Shown here: one piece after another, positions 27,511 through 36,375 of the stretch
Layout of the letters: each line of letters starts with the position of its first letter
How positions within the stretch are numbered: position 1 is the stretch's first letter
Source of the DNA: Candidatus Methanosphaera massiliense
GTDB lineage: Archaea > Methanobacteriota > Methanobacteria > Methanobacteriales > Methanobacteriaceae
DNA length: 64,000 nt
Reading direction: 5' to 3'
NCBI RefSeq assembly: GCF_028890305.1
Contig: NZ_JARBXM010000001.1
Span: 1,282,501 to 1,346,500 of the forward strand
Notes under the pieces: model-generated
Told to the model about the DNA's origin: nothing
Database searches by the model: none
What the model saw: only the letters and a program-made list of their open reading frames with translations
Position numbers and translations under genes: made by a program

Positions 27511-29868
27511 TTATAAACGCTGTTTTTTAGTAAATCCATAAATCAGGGAACCAGCAACAATAATAATCAATAACACAACTTCACCTAAATTCAAATCATC
27601 ATTTTTTTGATTATTATTAATAGGACTAATTTCACTAACAATACCAGTAGCCTCTGCTGTTGAAGAAACACTATTATCAGAGTCAACAAGTAGATTACTA
27701 TTACTACTATCAGAGGAAGATGCATCTTCATGGGAATTAGAATTACCACTATCGCCTACAGCAGATGAACTAGATGCACTATTATCTGAATTATTAGTTT
27801 TAACCAGGTTAGAGCTATTAGTTATAACATTTGTATGAGTCATATTAGTCTGTTGATTATTATTAGTGTTAGTAGGGTTAGAATTAACAGGTACTGTAGG
27901 AGTTGTCTGATTTACTGGTGTAGTTGGATTAGTTGGTACTGTAGGAGTTGTTGGTGTAGGAGTTGTTGGCACTGTCTGATTTATTGGTGTGGTTGGAGTT
28001 GTTGGTGTGGTTGGAGTTGTTGGTGTGGTTGGAGTTGTTGGTGTTGTCTGGTTTGTTGGTGTGGTTGGAGTTGTTGGTGTGGTTGGAGTTGTTGGTGTGG
28101 TTGGAGTTATTGGTACTGTTTGATTAGTTGTAGTGGAACTATTTGTAGCTGTAGAGTTAGTACTTGTCTGATTTTCCTTTATTGTAGTGTTAGATTCGGT
28201 AGTATTTGGTGTTGGTGTATTAACTGGTATATTATTAAATACTTGGTTATTTTCTGCTGATATTGATGAATCAGTATAATGATTTATAGTATTATCATGA
28301 ATAGTTGAGCCACTTGTATTATGTATTGTTACTATTGATACACTATTATCTATACTGTCTATATTATTATAGGATACAGTTGAACCTTCTTCAATATCTA
28401 AGGTTACACCAGGTCCTCTTTCTGTTACTATTGTATTACCCGTTATAGTGGTGTTAGTTCCATAGTATGCATATACACCAGTTGTTCTAGGTCTTAAGTA
28501 ATCGGGTGAAGGAACTGTATTATTAGTATATCCTCTGCAATGAATATTATTGTTTATTATTGTAGTATTTGCACCAATAACACCAACACCCATCGTGTAT
28601 ATTCCATCAAGATTTATGTCATTATCTTCAATAAGTGTGTTATTTCCACCGAATTGTTCAATTCCATACATTTGAGCTGCTGAGCCAGTTATCCTGTTTC
28701 CTCGTAGTATATTGTTTGATGTTTCAGAATTTTCTATATTATACTTATATCCATGGTAATCGCTTTCTATTATAATAATACCATATGCTGAGTCTACTCT
28801 TGATGTATCATTATTGGTTCCATTTTCACATACTACATTAATTGTATTGTTTTCAACTGTACAATTTGATGCTTTTCCATCTACTGAAATCCCGTTAGCG
28901 TATCTTACTGAAATTACATTTATTGTATTATATGTTATCGTGTTATTATGGTAGTAAACCATTATTCCATAGAGGAATAGCTTTCCTCTGACATCAATGT
29001 TATTTCTTGTTACGAGGTTATTATTACCGAAGACATCTATTGCTTCTACTGTACCATAATCAGCATCTATTAATTTTCCTTGTTTTAGTTTAATAGTATT
29101 GTAGCTTATTGTATTGTTATCACCATATGCTATGATTACATTAGCCTTTCTTGATCCACCATATACTGTCCAGTCTATATTTAATCCGGGGTATGTAGCA
29201 TTAAAGTAGTTATTAGTTATTGTATTATTGTTTCCGTTTATGTTTATTTCTCTGTAGTAATCAGTTGCTCGTTGTGTTTTATAATCTAGGAATGTGCAGT
29301 TTTCTATGATGTTGTTATTATTGTTTATGTTGATTACACTGGAGTATTGGCTAGAATCATCACTTTTAAATGATACATTATATATGTGTATTGAACCATC
29401 TATTACATCTATCATTGAATTTGATAATGTTACATTATTATTTGCTGTTAGTGTGATATTTTCATTGAATATTGTTAAGTATATATCATTTACTGATTCA
29501 TTTATAACTATATTTGTATTTGCTTCGAATTCGTAATCATTGTATTCTTCTTTGTTGTTATTATTTATGTAGATTGTATTATTGGTTGTATTGCTTGTTT
29601 TTAGATATTTTTTATGGTTTGTTACTTCTTTTGTAGGAATATTTGTTGTTTTATTATCTTTTATGGTTATTTCTTCTTTGTTATTGTTTATTGGATCTTT
29701 TTGTTGTGGTGTTATTTTATCTGTTATTGTGTCGTGATTGTAATTGTTTTTTATTGTCGTGTTTGTGGTGTTTTGATCTGTTGCTGATACTATTGATAGT
29801 GTTAGTATTATTGTGATTAATATTATTAGGGTGATATATGTTTTATGTTGTTTTCTGAATTTATTCAC
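27511..29868 (-). CDS. adhesin-like surface protein with beta-helix repeats, Pro-Thr stalk and C-terminal anchor
   Basis: 785 residues. A signal peptide (residues about 11-31) starts behind GGAGGTGAATAA. Residues about 100-540 are right-handed beta-helix repeats with the recurring phrases NNTI, ITGN and YNNI. Then comes a Pro/Thr-rich stalk of TPT repeats (about residues 575-660) with N-Q-T interruptions, a Ser/Asn-rich linker, and a final transmembrane helix ending GFTKKQRL. This is the standard layout of adhesin-like proteins of gut Methanobacteriales, displayed on the wall. Ligand unknown. Confidence 0.88.
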   Translation of the reverse strand: MNKFRKQHKTYITLIILITIILTLSIVSATDQNTTNTTIKNNYNHDTITDKITPQQKDPINNNKEEITIKDNKTTNIPTKEVTNHKKYLKTSNTTNNTIYINNNNKEEYNDYEFEANTNIVINESVNDIYLTIFNENITLTANNNVTLSNSMIDVIDGSIHIYNVSFKSDDSSQYSSVININNNNNIIENCTFLDYKTQRATDYYREININGNNNTITNNYFNATYPGLNIDWTVYGGSRKANVIIAYGDNNTISYNTIKLKQGKLIDADYGTVEAIDVFGNNNLVTRNNIDVRGKLFLYGIMVYYHNNTITYNTINVISVRYANGISVDGKASNCTVENNTINVVCENGTNNDTSRVDSAYGIIIIESDYHGYKYNIENSETSNNILRGNRITGSAAQMYGIEQFGGNNTLIEDNDINLDGIYTMGVGVIGANTTIINNNIHCRGYTNNTVPSPDYLRPRTTGVYAYYGTNTTITGNTIVTERGPGVTLDIEEGSTVSYNNIDSIDNSVSIVTIHNTSGSTIHDNTINHYTDSSISAENNQVFNNIPVNTPTPNTTESNTTIKENQTSTNSTATNSSTTTNQTVPITPTTPTTPTTPTTPTTPTNQTTPTTPTTPTTPTTPTTPTTPINQTVPTTPTPTTPTVPTNPTTPVNQTTPTVPVNSNPTNTNNNQQTNMTHTNVITNSSNLVKTNNSDNSASSSSAVGDSGNSNSHEDASSSDSSNSNLLVDSDNSVSSTAEATGIVSEISPINNNQKNDDLNLGEVVLLIIIVAGSLIYGFTKKQRL
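27890..28120. repeat. tandem TPT-coding minisatellite in the adhesin stalk
   Basis: A nine-base unit (GTTGGTGTG / GTTGGAGTT on the plus strand) repeats in several blocks and encodes the Thr-Pro-Thr stalk. Such repeats change copy number by slippage, so stalk length is likely to vary between strains. The unit is in frame, so changes would lengthen or shorten the protein without breaking it. Confidence 0.75.
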
Positions 29869-30092
29869 CTCCCATAACTTTTTTTTTAATATATTATAAA
29901 ACTATTTAAATATTTTTTATAATAATTTTATTTTTTATTATTAGTTTATATTTATCATAATCATATTAATAAAATTTAGGCGTATTTTTTCCTTTTTTCA
30001 GGCTATTTGAACTATTTTATTATAGATTACTTGATAAATTAGTTCATTAAAAAGGAAATTAGGATTATTTCAAATATTCTTTAAAAAAATAA

Positions 30093-30302
30093 AATATTAG
30101 TCTCCCTATATTAGGTAGGATTATTTGCCAGTTTATTTGCAAAAATAGCTATATTAGTGGATTAGTATTGTTATTAATATTCCTTAATATAAATAGGAAG
30201 AACGTAATTATTTATTCATCAGCTGTTTTTCATGAATCAATTTTCGTATTAGTTACTGCTTTAATACTCTTCATAACTAGAATTAGACTATCAGAAAATT
30301 AA
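30093..30302 (+). pseudogene. possible C-terminal remnant of a membrane protein
   Basis: The frame is open from 30093 to TAA 30300-30302 with no start codon. It encodes two hydrophobic stretches, SGLVLLLIFL and ESIFVLVTALILFITRI, ending RLSEN. The surrounding 500 bp between the adhesin and thioesterase genes otherwise hold no gene. I read it as a decayed end of a membrane protein, though a chance frame cannot be excluded. Confidence 0.3.
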
Positions 30303-30386
30303 TAAGTATTGTTTTTTTTATTAGATATTCTTTTTTATACTATTTAGTACATACATATATTAATATAAGATAGTAGATGATTTATC

Positions 30387-30782
30387 ATGTTTAAAAGTAA
30401 AATTGATGTTTGTTCCAGGGATACTGATGGTTTAGGCCATGTGAATAATACGTCTTTACCTATATGGTTTGAAACGGCTCGTAATCCTCTTTATAAAATT
30501 TTTAATCCAGATATGAGGCTGCGTCCTGATTCTTGGAATATTATAATGGTTCATCTCAGTGTAGATTATCTTGATCAGATTTATTATGGCTATGAAGTGG
30601 AAATTAGAACGTATGTTTCTAAGATTGGTAATTCATCTTTCACTGTTTATCAGGAAGCTTGGCAGAATGGTGTGAAGAAGGCTACTGGTGAAGTTGTTCT
30701 TGTTTATTTTGATTTTAATAATCAGAAGTCCATGAGGATTCCTGATGATATTCGAAAGGATTTGAGTGAGCATTTATTATAA
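30387..30782 (+). CDS. 4HBT (hotdog-fold) thioesterase
   Basis: 131 residues. CSRDTDGLGHVNNTSLPIWF near residue 9 carries the catalytic-site pattern D-x-D-G-x-G-H-V-N-N of YbgC/4HBT acyl-CoA thioesterases, with the Asp at about 12-14. The central helix and beta strands (VDYLDQIYYGYEVEIRTYV) fit the hotdog fold. It hydrolyses a thioester, probably an acyl-CoA; substrate unknown. Length is typical. A stem-loop and promoter-like sequence follow the gene. Confidence 0.85.
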   Translation: MFKSKIDVCSRDTDGLGHVNNTSLPIWFETARNPLYKIFNPDMRLRPDSWNIIMVHLSVDYLDQIYYGYEVEIRTYVSKIGNSSFTVYQEAWQNGVKKATGEVVLVYFDFNNQKSMRIPDDIRKDLSEHLL

Positions 30783-30817
30783 TTTTTTCATCTTAATTTT
30801 TAGGTATGCCAAAACCT

Positions 30818-30877
30818 TTATATAGTATAGTGTCTAATATAATATTGACTAAGAGTTAGGTTTACCTAAATTCTTAG
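30818..30877 (+). promoter_or_regulatory. TATA box plus DtxR/MntR-like palindrome with no gene behind it
   Basis: TTTATATAG (30818-30826) is a good TATA element. About 30 bp downstream lies TTAGGTTTACCTAA (30856-30869), a perfect palindrome of half-sites TTAGG/CCTAA like those bound by DtxR/MntR/IdeR-type metal regulators. It is nested in a longer imperfect stem, CTAAGA...TCTTAG (30849-30877). The next frame starts 270 nt later and is a pseudogene. The site would overlap the transcription start, as a repressor operator does. Confidence 0.5.
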
Positions 30878-30895
30878 TTGGATATAAAAAAATAA

Positions 30896-30922
30896 GATTT
30901 TTTCAGACAAAAAGAAAAAATC
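30896..30922. other. hairpin downstream of the orphan metal-type operator
   Basis: GATTTTTTC (30896-30904) pairs perfectly with GAAAAAATC (30914-30922) around a 9-nt loop. It lies about 40 nt after the presumed transcription start, so a transcript of 70-80 nt with this stem could be made. No poly-U follows, so it is not a standard terminator. Confidence 0.3.
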
Positions 30923-31143
30923 ACCACTCCTTATTATATAAAAAACATAACATATTCAAAAAAAAAAAGGAAAATATAAACCGAAAAATCATCCTACCAA
31001 ATACCAAACAAAATTATCTTTTCCTTTTTTACCCAAAATCTAATTTTAAATATAAACTAGAAAATCACTATTTTTATTATAAATAAATTTATATTAACTA
31101 TTCTCTATATAATAACGTATAATCATATAATAAAGTGGTTACT

Positions 31144-32019
31144 ATGATGAAAATACATGTATTACAAACAGGAAAAGTTAATATATCTGAATCACTAGCA
31201 TTTCGTGATGAAAAAGTAAATCCTTCACTACCAAAACTAACAATACTAAGCAATTACGGTAGAAAAAATCGTAAATAGTTCCCTGTATCAGCATACCTAA
31301 TAGGATATGATGACCAACTAATATTATATGATACAGGATGGCATAGAGATATATCACCAAATGGTAAATATAACAGGTTATCACAAATTAAACACCAAAC
31401 ACTAAAAGACTATCTAACAAACTAGGGATTAGTACCACCAGGTCAAGCAATCAATGAACAATTAGCGGATATGAATATAAAACCGGAAGACCTAGATTAT
31501 GTATTATTAAGTCACTTAGACGTTGTCCATGTTTCAGGCTTAAAACATGTACAAGATGCTAAAAACATACTAGTAAGTAGGGATGAACTAGAATTTGCTA
31601 ATAATAACAAGATTAGATATGTAAGTAACATGTGGAAGGGAGTAAATATGAAAACTTTTCAATTCAAAGAAAAACCACATGATACTAATGATGAAATCTA
31701 TGGAAATGGTCCAGCAGGTAAAGTATATGACCTATTTGATGATAAAAAATTCCAATTAATTAATATACCTGGACATACACCAGGACTAGCAGCACTAAAA
31801 ATAACAAACACAGACACTGGTAAATATGTATTATTATTCTCTGATGGAGGATATGCAGAAAAATCATGGTACGACATGATACTACCGGGAATAGTAGAGA
31901 ACCTGAATCAGGCAATAGACTCACTAAAATGGATAAGACAACAAAGTCTAAATGATAACTGTATAGAAAGCTTAGCTAATCATGATCCAGACATAGAACC
32001 ACATACTATAACTTTATAA
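31144..32019 (+). pseudogene. metallo-beta-lactamase-fold (lactonase-like) gene with two in-frame TAG codons
   Basis: One continuous frame of 292 codons, broken only by TAG at 31276-31278 and 31423-31425. The protein (MKIHVLQTGKVNIS..., LILYDTGWH, NIPGHTPGLAALK, LFSDGGY) fits AHL-lactonase-type MBL hydrolases. The usual HxHxDH metal motif is degraded to H-L-D-V-V-H, so two metal ligands are lost. Together with the two stops this argues for a dead gene. Reading TAG as pyrrolysine is unlikely, because the altered metal site also points to loss of function. Confidence 0.8.
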
Positions 32020-32107
32020 TCCTTCTATTTTTCATATACTCCCTTTTTTTTATATAATTTTTATTTTATCGTAAATTTAATAATCAAATTAAATCATATA
32101 TAAGAAT

Positions 32108-32731
32108 ATGAAAACATTATATATATTTGATTTTGATGGAACACTAGTAGATTCCTTATATGATTCAATACATTGTGTGAACCAGGCACTAGAACAGGAA
32201 GGAAAGCCAGTATATCGTGGAAATCTTGAAACAATAATATACAAGGATTTCAGAAAATTCTTAGTAGATAATGATGCTGGTAAAAACTCTAAAGTATATC
32301 ACTTATACAATGACATATACCGTAAATATGATAAACCAAACACAAAGCCATACGAGGGAATAATAGATGTATTAAAAACTCTTTCTAAACAAGGTGCAAC
32401 ACTAGCAGTATGCTCTAACAAGGAAAATAATTATCTAGTAGAATATACTAAAAAACTTTTTCCTAACATAGATTTTAAATATATATCAGGACATAGGGAG
32501 GGTATACGAGATAAGCCTAATCCTGACAGACTCTTAGAAATAATAGAAAAAGAGGGTACACCACTAGATGAAGTGATATATTATGGAGATAAAGATGTGG
32601 ATATAGAAGCAGCTAAACAAGCAGGAATAGACATGATACTAGTAAGTTATGGACAGGGAAATGAGGAAGACTATAATAATGATTATCCACTAAAAATAAT
32701 GGATTCACCAAGAGATTTACTAGACTTTTAA
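32108..32731 (+). CDS. HAD-superfamily phosphatase (phosphoglycolate-phosphatase-like)
   Basis: 207 residues. Motif I is DFDGTLVDS (Asp nucleophile at residue 9, acid at 11). Motif II is VCSN near residue 100, the motif III lysine is in RDKPNP near residue 137, and motif IV is YYGDKDVDIEAAKQAG. A helical cap lies between residues 15 and 85. These enzymes hydrolyse small phosphate monoesters; the substrate is unknown. A related tandem copy follows after 25 nt. Confidence 0.85.
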   Translation: MKTLYIFDFDGTLVDSLYDSIHCVNQALEQEGKPVYRGNLETIIYKDFRKFLVDNDAGKNSKVYHLYNDIYRKYDKPNTKPYEGIIDVLKTLSKQGATLAVCSNKENNYLVEYTKKLFPNIDFKYISGHREGIRDKPNPDRLLEIIEKEGTPLDEVIYYGDKDVDIEAAKQAGIDMILVSYGQGNEEDYNNDYPLKIMDSPRDLLDF

Positions 32732-32756
32732 TAATAAACTTATGGGAGTAATAACG

Positions 32757-33374
32757 TTGACAAAGAAATTATTCATATTTGATTTTGATGGAACACTTGT
32801 AAACACCTTCTATGATTCAGTGATTGCATATAATAAAGCATTAGAACAACATGGAAGAGAAGTATATCATTATGATAAGCTTGAAGACCTAGAATTTGAT
32901 GATTTCATAGAAAATATGACTCGTGACGAGGAAATACTAGAAACATATGGCGAAATATATACTAATAGTAACATGGAATACACAAAACCATACCCTGGAA
33001 TAATGGAAGTACTAGAAACACTAGATAATAACCCCGAGGTAGAATTAGCAATCTGCTCAAACAGGATACAAAACCTCCTAGATATGCTCACAGAACGATT
33101 ATTCTCAAACATCAACTTCAAACATGTAATAGGATACAATGAGGGAGGCTACTTCAAGCCAAACCCTGAAATGATGAATCAAATACTAGACCATGAAAAC
33201 TATTCCCGTGATGAAATTATATATATAGGCGACAGAGGTACTGATATTAAAACAGCAAAAAACTCAAATCTAGACCTAATTCTTGTAACATGGGGACAAG
33301 GAAATAGTGAAGCATACAATGATTCATATCCGTTAAAAGTTATAGATAACCCCAAACAATTATTAAACTTATAA
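32757..33374 (+). CDS. HAD-superfamily phosphatase, tandem paralogue
   Basis: 205 residues from TTG 32757 (MTKKLFIFDFDGT), which aligns with the neighbour's start (MKTLYIFDFDGT) and has GGGAG at the right distance. An in-frame ATG at 32742 is the alternative. Motifs I to IV are intact: DFDGTLVNT, ICSN, FKPNP, YIGDRGTDIKTAK. It also shares the C-terminal phrase WGQGNSEAYNDSYPLKVIDNPKQLL with its paralogue. Probably an old tandem duplication. Substrate unknown. Confidence 0.85.
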   Translation: MTKKLFIFDFDGTLVNTFYDSVIAYNKALEQHGREVYHYDKLEDLEFDDFIENMTRDEEILETYGEIYTNSNMEYTKPYPGIMEVLETLDNNPEVELAICSNRIQNLLDMLTERLFSNINFKHVIGYNEGGYFKPNPEMMNQILDHENYSRDEIIYIGDRGTDIKTAKNSNLDLILVTWGQGNSEAYNDSYPLKVIDNPKQLLNL

Positions 33375-33395
33375 AAATATGCGAGATAAAATACA

Positions 33396-33611
33396 ATGAT
33401 GATGAAATGTGATATATGTGGATGTGAATTTGACCATACAAAAGCAGGACACTGTGACTGTGGATTTGACTGTTGTGGCCTAATGCTAAAATGTCCACGG
33501 TGTGGAATACACATAGACCTTCCACCAGAACTAAAAAAAGAAAAACAAGAAGAACATGATAAAAAATCAATATTCACGAGACTAGAAAAAGAATTAGAAG
33601 ACAAATTATGA
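33396..33611 (+). CDS. small cysteine-rich zinc-ribbon protein
   Basis: 71 residues with nine cysteines: CDICGCEFDH, CDCGFDCCG and CPRCG, followed by a charged helix EKQEEHDKK...LEKELEDKL. Two CxxC knuckles and a CxC make one or two zinc sites likely. Three ATGs in a row start the frame. It lies 21 nt after the HAD gene and is likely in the same transcript. Function unknown. Confidence 0.7.
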   Translation: MMMKCDICGCEFDHTKAGHCDCGFDCCGLMLKCPRCGIHIDLPPELKKEKQEEHDKKSIFTRLEKELEDKL

Positions 33612-33788
33612 ATAAAATAAAATTCATATTAAATAGAAAAAAGAATAATTAACATATATATGGAGTATGTAAAAAGAGAATTGAGGGCTCTTGATAATAT
33701 AAATAAAAGAATAAATAAGATTTAAGTAAAGTATTTGATGAATATGATGTGTCTTATTGTATTATCAATGTTTAATAGGAGAGATATA

Positions 33789-34004
33789 ATGTCTATGGTA
33801 AGTATTATTCGTCCTGATCATCCTGAAAGTCCTGACGATATAGGAATAGTAAGAGAAGAAATTCAAGAGAAAAGAACAGATCCAGAAGCAATGATATTAA
33901 GAGAATTTATAAAATTATGTATGGATAATTTTAAAGATATGGATAAGTTAAACGAATTAGTTAATGAGTATTCTGAAAAATTAAGTATAACTCCAAAGAG
34001 TTAA
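33789..34004 (+). CDS. small protein of unknown function, 71 aa
   Basis: ATG 33789 is chosen because AGGAGAGATATA precedes it; the frame extends 18 codons further upstream without a ribosome site. MSMVSIIRPDHPESPDD is followed by a charged helical part. The reading frame directly downstream, shifted by one, continues as LIHKRAIFEGLIEDDERELREE before a stop at 34082-34084. The gene may thus be a shortened form of a longer ancestor. Function unknown. Confidence 0.5.
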   Translation: MSMVSIIRPDHPESPDDIGIVREEIQEKRTDPEAMILREFIKLCMDNFKDMDKLNELVNEYSEKLSITPKS

Positions 34005-34161
34005 TACATAAACGGGCAATATTTGAAGGACTTATTGAAGATGATGAGCGTGAGTTGCGTGAAGAAAAATATGGAAAACATTAATAGGCGAAGAATACAA
34101 TGAATTAATAAAGGAATACCTTGACAGACTATGCAGTGACACCATACATACTCATAACTAA
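34001..34161 (+). pseudogene. coding remnants behind the 33789 gene
   Basis: Two protein-like stretches lack start codons: LIHKRAIFEGLIEDDERE... ending at 34084, and IGEEYNELIKEYLDRLCSDT... ending at 34161. Both are rich in E, K and L, like genuine helical proteins here. They are in different frames and overlap the end of the 33789 gene. I read this as a decayed gene end. The rest of the gap up to 34425 shows nothing. Confidence 0.35.
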
Positions 34162-34425
34162 AACAAAAGAATAAGATATAGAAGAATACAAAGAAGAAGT
34201 TTTTTTATAATACTATTAATTCGAAGATAAAATACAATAATTAATCCCAAATACTTAAAGATATATCACTGTTTTATAAATTTAATGATTGCTAAAACAA
34301 ATCAAATCACATTAATAATAATCCAAGAACAATAATTGAAGTGAATATAGACACATGCTAACTGATGTAATCTACATAAAATGCTGTGTACTCGCAAGCT
34401 AATTTAAGGATAAATAAGATAGGTC

Positions 34426-34869
34426 CTAATCTCTTTTAAGATCTAGACCTTGAATAATAACCAATCCCTGTTTTCTAAAAACAGGATCACACTCAGATAC
34501 ATTAACTAAGAAAATAATATCACCTGTAACATTTAAGTTTTCATCTAAGTTAACTGTATGAACTTTACGTCCATCAACTATTTTTTCATTTATATCTAAG
34601 TATACTGGTTTATCAATAAGAGCTGGTACATCATCAACATCCCTTGGAGACATAATAATATTATATGAGACATTATCCTCAGCACTGTAATCAGAGACAA
34701 GGTACTCATAGATTAATATAGCTTCTAATGGATTATCACTTAATGAATTCCACCAATGATATATATCATCTGGTAAGATAAGCTCGTTATCAGATAAAAC
34801 ACCATCATATCGTAACTCTAATTCTCCATATTTATCAGTTATAATCATAAAATATCCATCCAGGACCAT
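34426..34869 (-). CDS. hypothetical protein, 147 aa
   Basis: A soluble acidic protein, beta-rich by composition (GELELRYDGVLSDNELIL, YHWWNSLSDNPLEAILIYEYL). No signal peptide and no known motif. The first ATG (34869) has no ribosome site; an internal ATG at 34848 (MIITDKYGE) follows GGATGGATATTTT and may be the true start. Monocistronic. Confidence 0.55.
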   Translation of the reverse strand: MVLDGYFMIITDKYGELELRYDGVLSDNELILPDDIYHWWNSLSDNPLEAILIYEYLVSDYSAEDNVSYNIIMSPRDVDDVPALIDKPVYLDINEKIVDGRKVHTVNLDENLNVTGDIIFLVNVSECDPVFRKQGLVIIQGLDLKRD

Positions 34870-34994
34870 GTAAATTTTTTTATCTATAAACTATTTTATC
34901 TATCTTATAATTAATATGAATATCCATTATGATAAAAGATTTATCTAATATATAACAAATAGTTATAACAAAAAAGAAGTAGGAATAGTTAACT

Positions 34995-35585
34995 ATGAAA
35001 ACACATATAATATATTGTCATCCAAGTAATAAAAGCCTCACATACCAGATAAAAGAAAAATATATTCAAGCACTAACAGATGTAGGAAAAGAATACACAA
35101 TATCTGATTTATATGCAAAGAATTTTAACTCAGATATGACTGAGGAAGAATATCTCAGAGAATCAAATTACACACTAGATACACCATCAAGTGACGTGTT
35201 AGAAGAACAAAAACTACTGGATGAAGCTGATAATCTAACATTCATCTTCCCAGTATTCTGGCTAGACTGCCCATCAAAACTCGTGGGATGGTTTACAAGA
35301 GTATTCACATATGGCTACAGATATTACTCAACAGAGGGCAAAGAACAAATGAAAACATATGATAATATAAGATTTATCATAACCATGGGCAGCGGATACA
35401 AAGATTTAGAAGCTGATGGAAAAATAAGTGCAATAAAAACAATCTTCGACGTCGATAGAATAAAAGATAAAGCAAGAAATACACAATTCTACATCTACAC
35501 TAGTACAAGTCATGATAAAATAACTGATGAAAGAAAAAGAAAAATATTAGATGATGTATATAAAATAGGTATTAATTCAAACTAG
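34995..35585 (+). CDS. NAD(P)H:quinone oxidoreductase-like flavoprotein (flavodoxin fold)
   Basis: 196 residues. MKTHIIYCHPSNKSLTYQIK is the FMN/FAD phosphate loop of the NQO1/MdaB/KefF group, and LTFIFPVFWLDCPSKLVGWFTRVFTYGYRY is the diagnostic central motif (around residues 80-110). It reduces quinone-like or flavin acceptors with two electrons from NAD(P)H. It is single, converging with the RiPP-type operon, and may be unrelated to it. Confidence 0.85.
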   Translation: MKTHIIYCHPSNKSLTYQIKEKYIQALTDVGKEYTISDLYAKNFNSDMTEEEYLRESNYTLDTPSSDVLEEQKLLDEADNLTFIFPVFWLDCPSKLVGWFTRVFTYGYRYYSTEGKEQMKTYDNIRFIITMGSGYKDLEADGKISAIKTIFDVDRIKDKARNTQFYIYTSTSHDKITDERKRKILDDVYKIGINSN

Positions 35586-35755
35586 AATAATATACATTTT
35601 ATCTATATTATACAAAAATTAGGGTAATTGTATATAATAATATGCTGTTTAACAATGGATGATTCTTTTAAATTAGATTAAGAAATAATTTTATATTAAT
35701 TATCTTGGATAAAAATTAAAACTAAAAAAAAGAATGTTAGAGAAAAGAAGATATT

Positions 35756-36370
35756 CTAGTAAGGATCTTCTATAGCATTAACAGGACAATTTTCGTAACA
35801 TGTACCACAATCAAGACAATGATTAGACATTATATGATATGGACTTCCTTCTTCTATAGCATTTTGAGGACAGGTAGCTTTACATACATCACATTCTATA
35901 CAATTATCAGTTATCACATATTTTTTATTGAAATATGTTGATTCTTCAGTGTTTATCTTGAATGTTTTCCGATATATTGGTTTTTGGGTTAAATCAAAGA
36001 ATTCCATTTCTCCACATTCTACCTTAAATGGTTCTAAGATGTATCGTGCATCACCTGGATAAACATTATTCATATACTTATTTTTTTCAAACATTTTATC
36101 TATCCATTTGTGTTGATCTTCTAATTGTTTTACTTCACCTATTATACGTACTGTTTTATTATCTTTTAATCCTACTAATGCAATGTGATTGTTTTCTTGT
36201 AATTGTTTATAGAATCTTTTTCCTCTTGCAGTTAGGAAGTATACTGTTTCTCCATCTTCTAACATTACATCTATTACCCTACTTTGCGGATTTCCATCCT
36301 TATCTACTGTAGCTATAGTTGTATCTATTAATTCTCTTAAAAATTTTAAGCAATCCTGTTTACTATCCAT
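35756..36370 (-). CDS. PPOX-type flavin-binding protein fused to a two-cluster ferredoxin
   Basis: 204 residues. Residues 1 to about 145 match the pyridoxamine-5'-phosphate-oxidase-like split-barrel flavin domain (TTIATVDKDGNPQSRVIDV, VYFLTARGKRFYKQL, NHIALVGLK). The C-terminus carries two 4Fe-4S motifs, CIECDVCKATCP and CLDCGTCYENCP. It could pass electrons between ferredoxin and a flavin-bound substrate. It is the last gene of the operon with the TACGS peptide and radical SAM enzyme, 5 nt behind the dehydrogenase gene. It may deliver electrons to the maturation enzymes or reduce the product; both are inferences. Confidence 0.85.
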   Translation of the reverse strand: MDSKQDCLKFLRELIDTTIATVDKDGNPQSRVIDVMLEDGETVYFLTARGKRFYKQLQENNHIALVGLKDNKTVRIIGEVKQLEDQHKWIDKMFEKNKYMNNVYPGDARYILEPFKVECGEMEFFDLTQKPIYRKTFKINTEESTYFNKKYVITDNCIECDVCKATCPQNAIEEGSPYHIMSNHCLDCGTCYENCPVNAIEDPY

Positions 36371-36375
36371 AAAAT

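Noticed and set aside
27835-28260. Cys/Trp-rich 141-aa frame on the plus strand with periodic WCGWSCWCGWS
   Set aside because: It is the antisense of the Pro-Thr repeat of the adhesin. Its periodicity comes from that repeat and it has no ribosome site.
31276-31425. TAG codons read as pyrrolysine in the lactonase-like gene
   Set aside because: The gene family has no pyrrolysine precedent known to me, the metal site is also degraded and no pyl gene is in the window.
32742-32756. ATG 32742 as start of the second HAD gene
   Set aside because: The ribosome site GGGAG would lie inside the first codons. TTG 32757 is correctly spaced and aligns with the start of the tandem paralogue. It remains possible.
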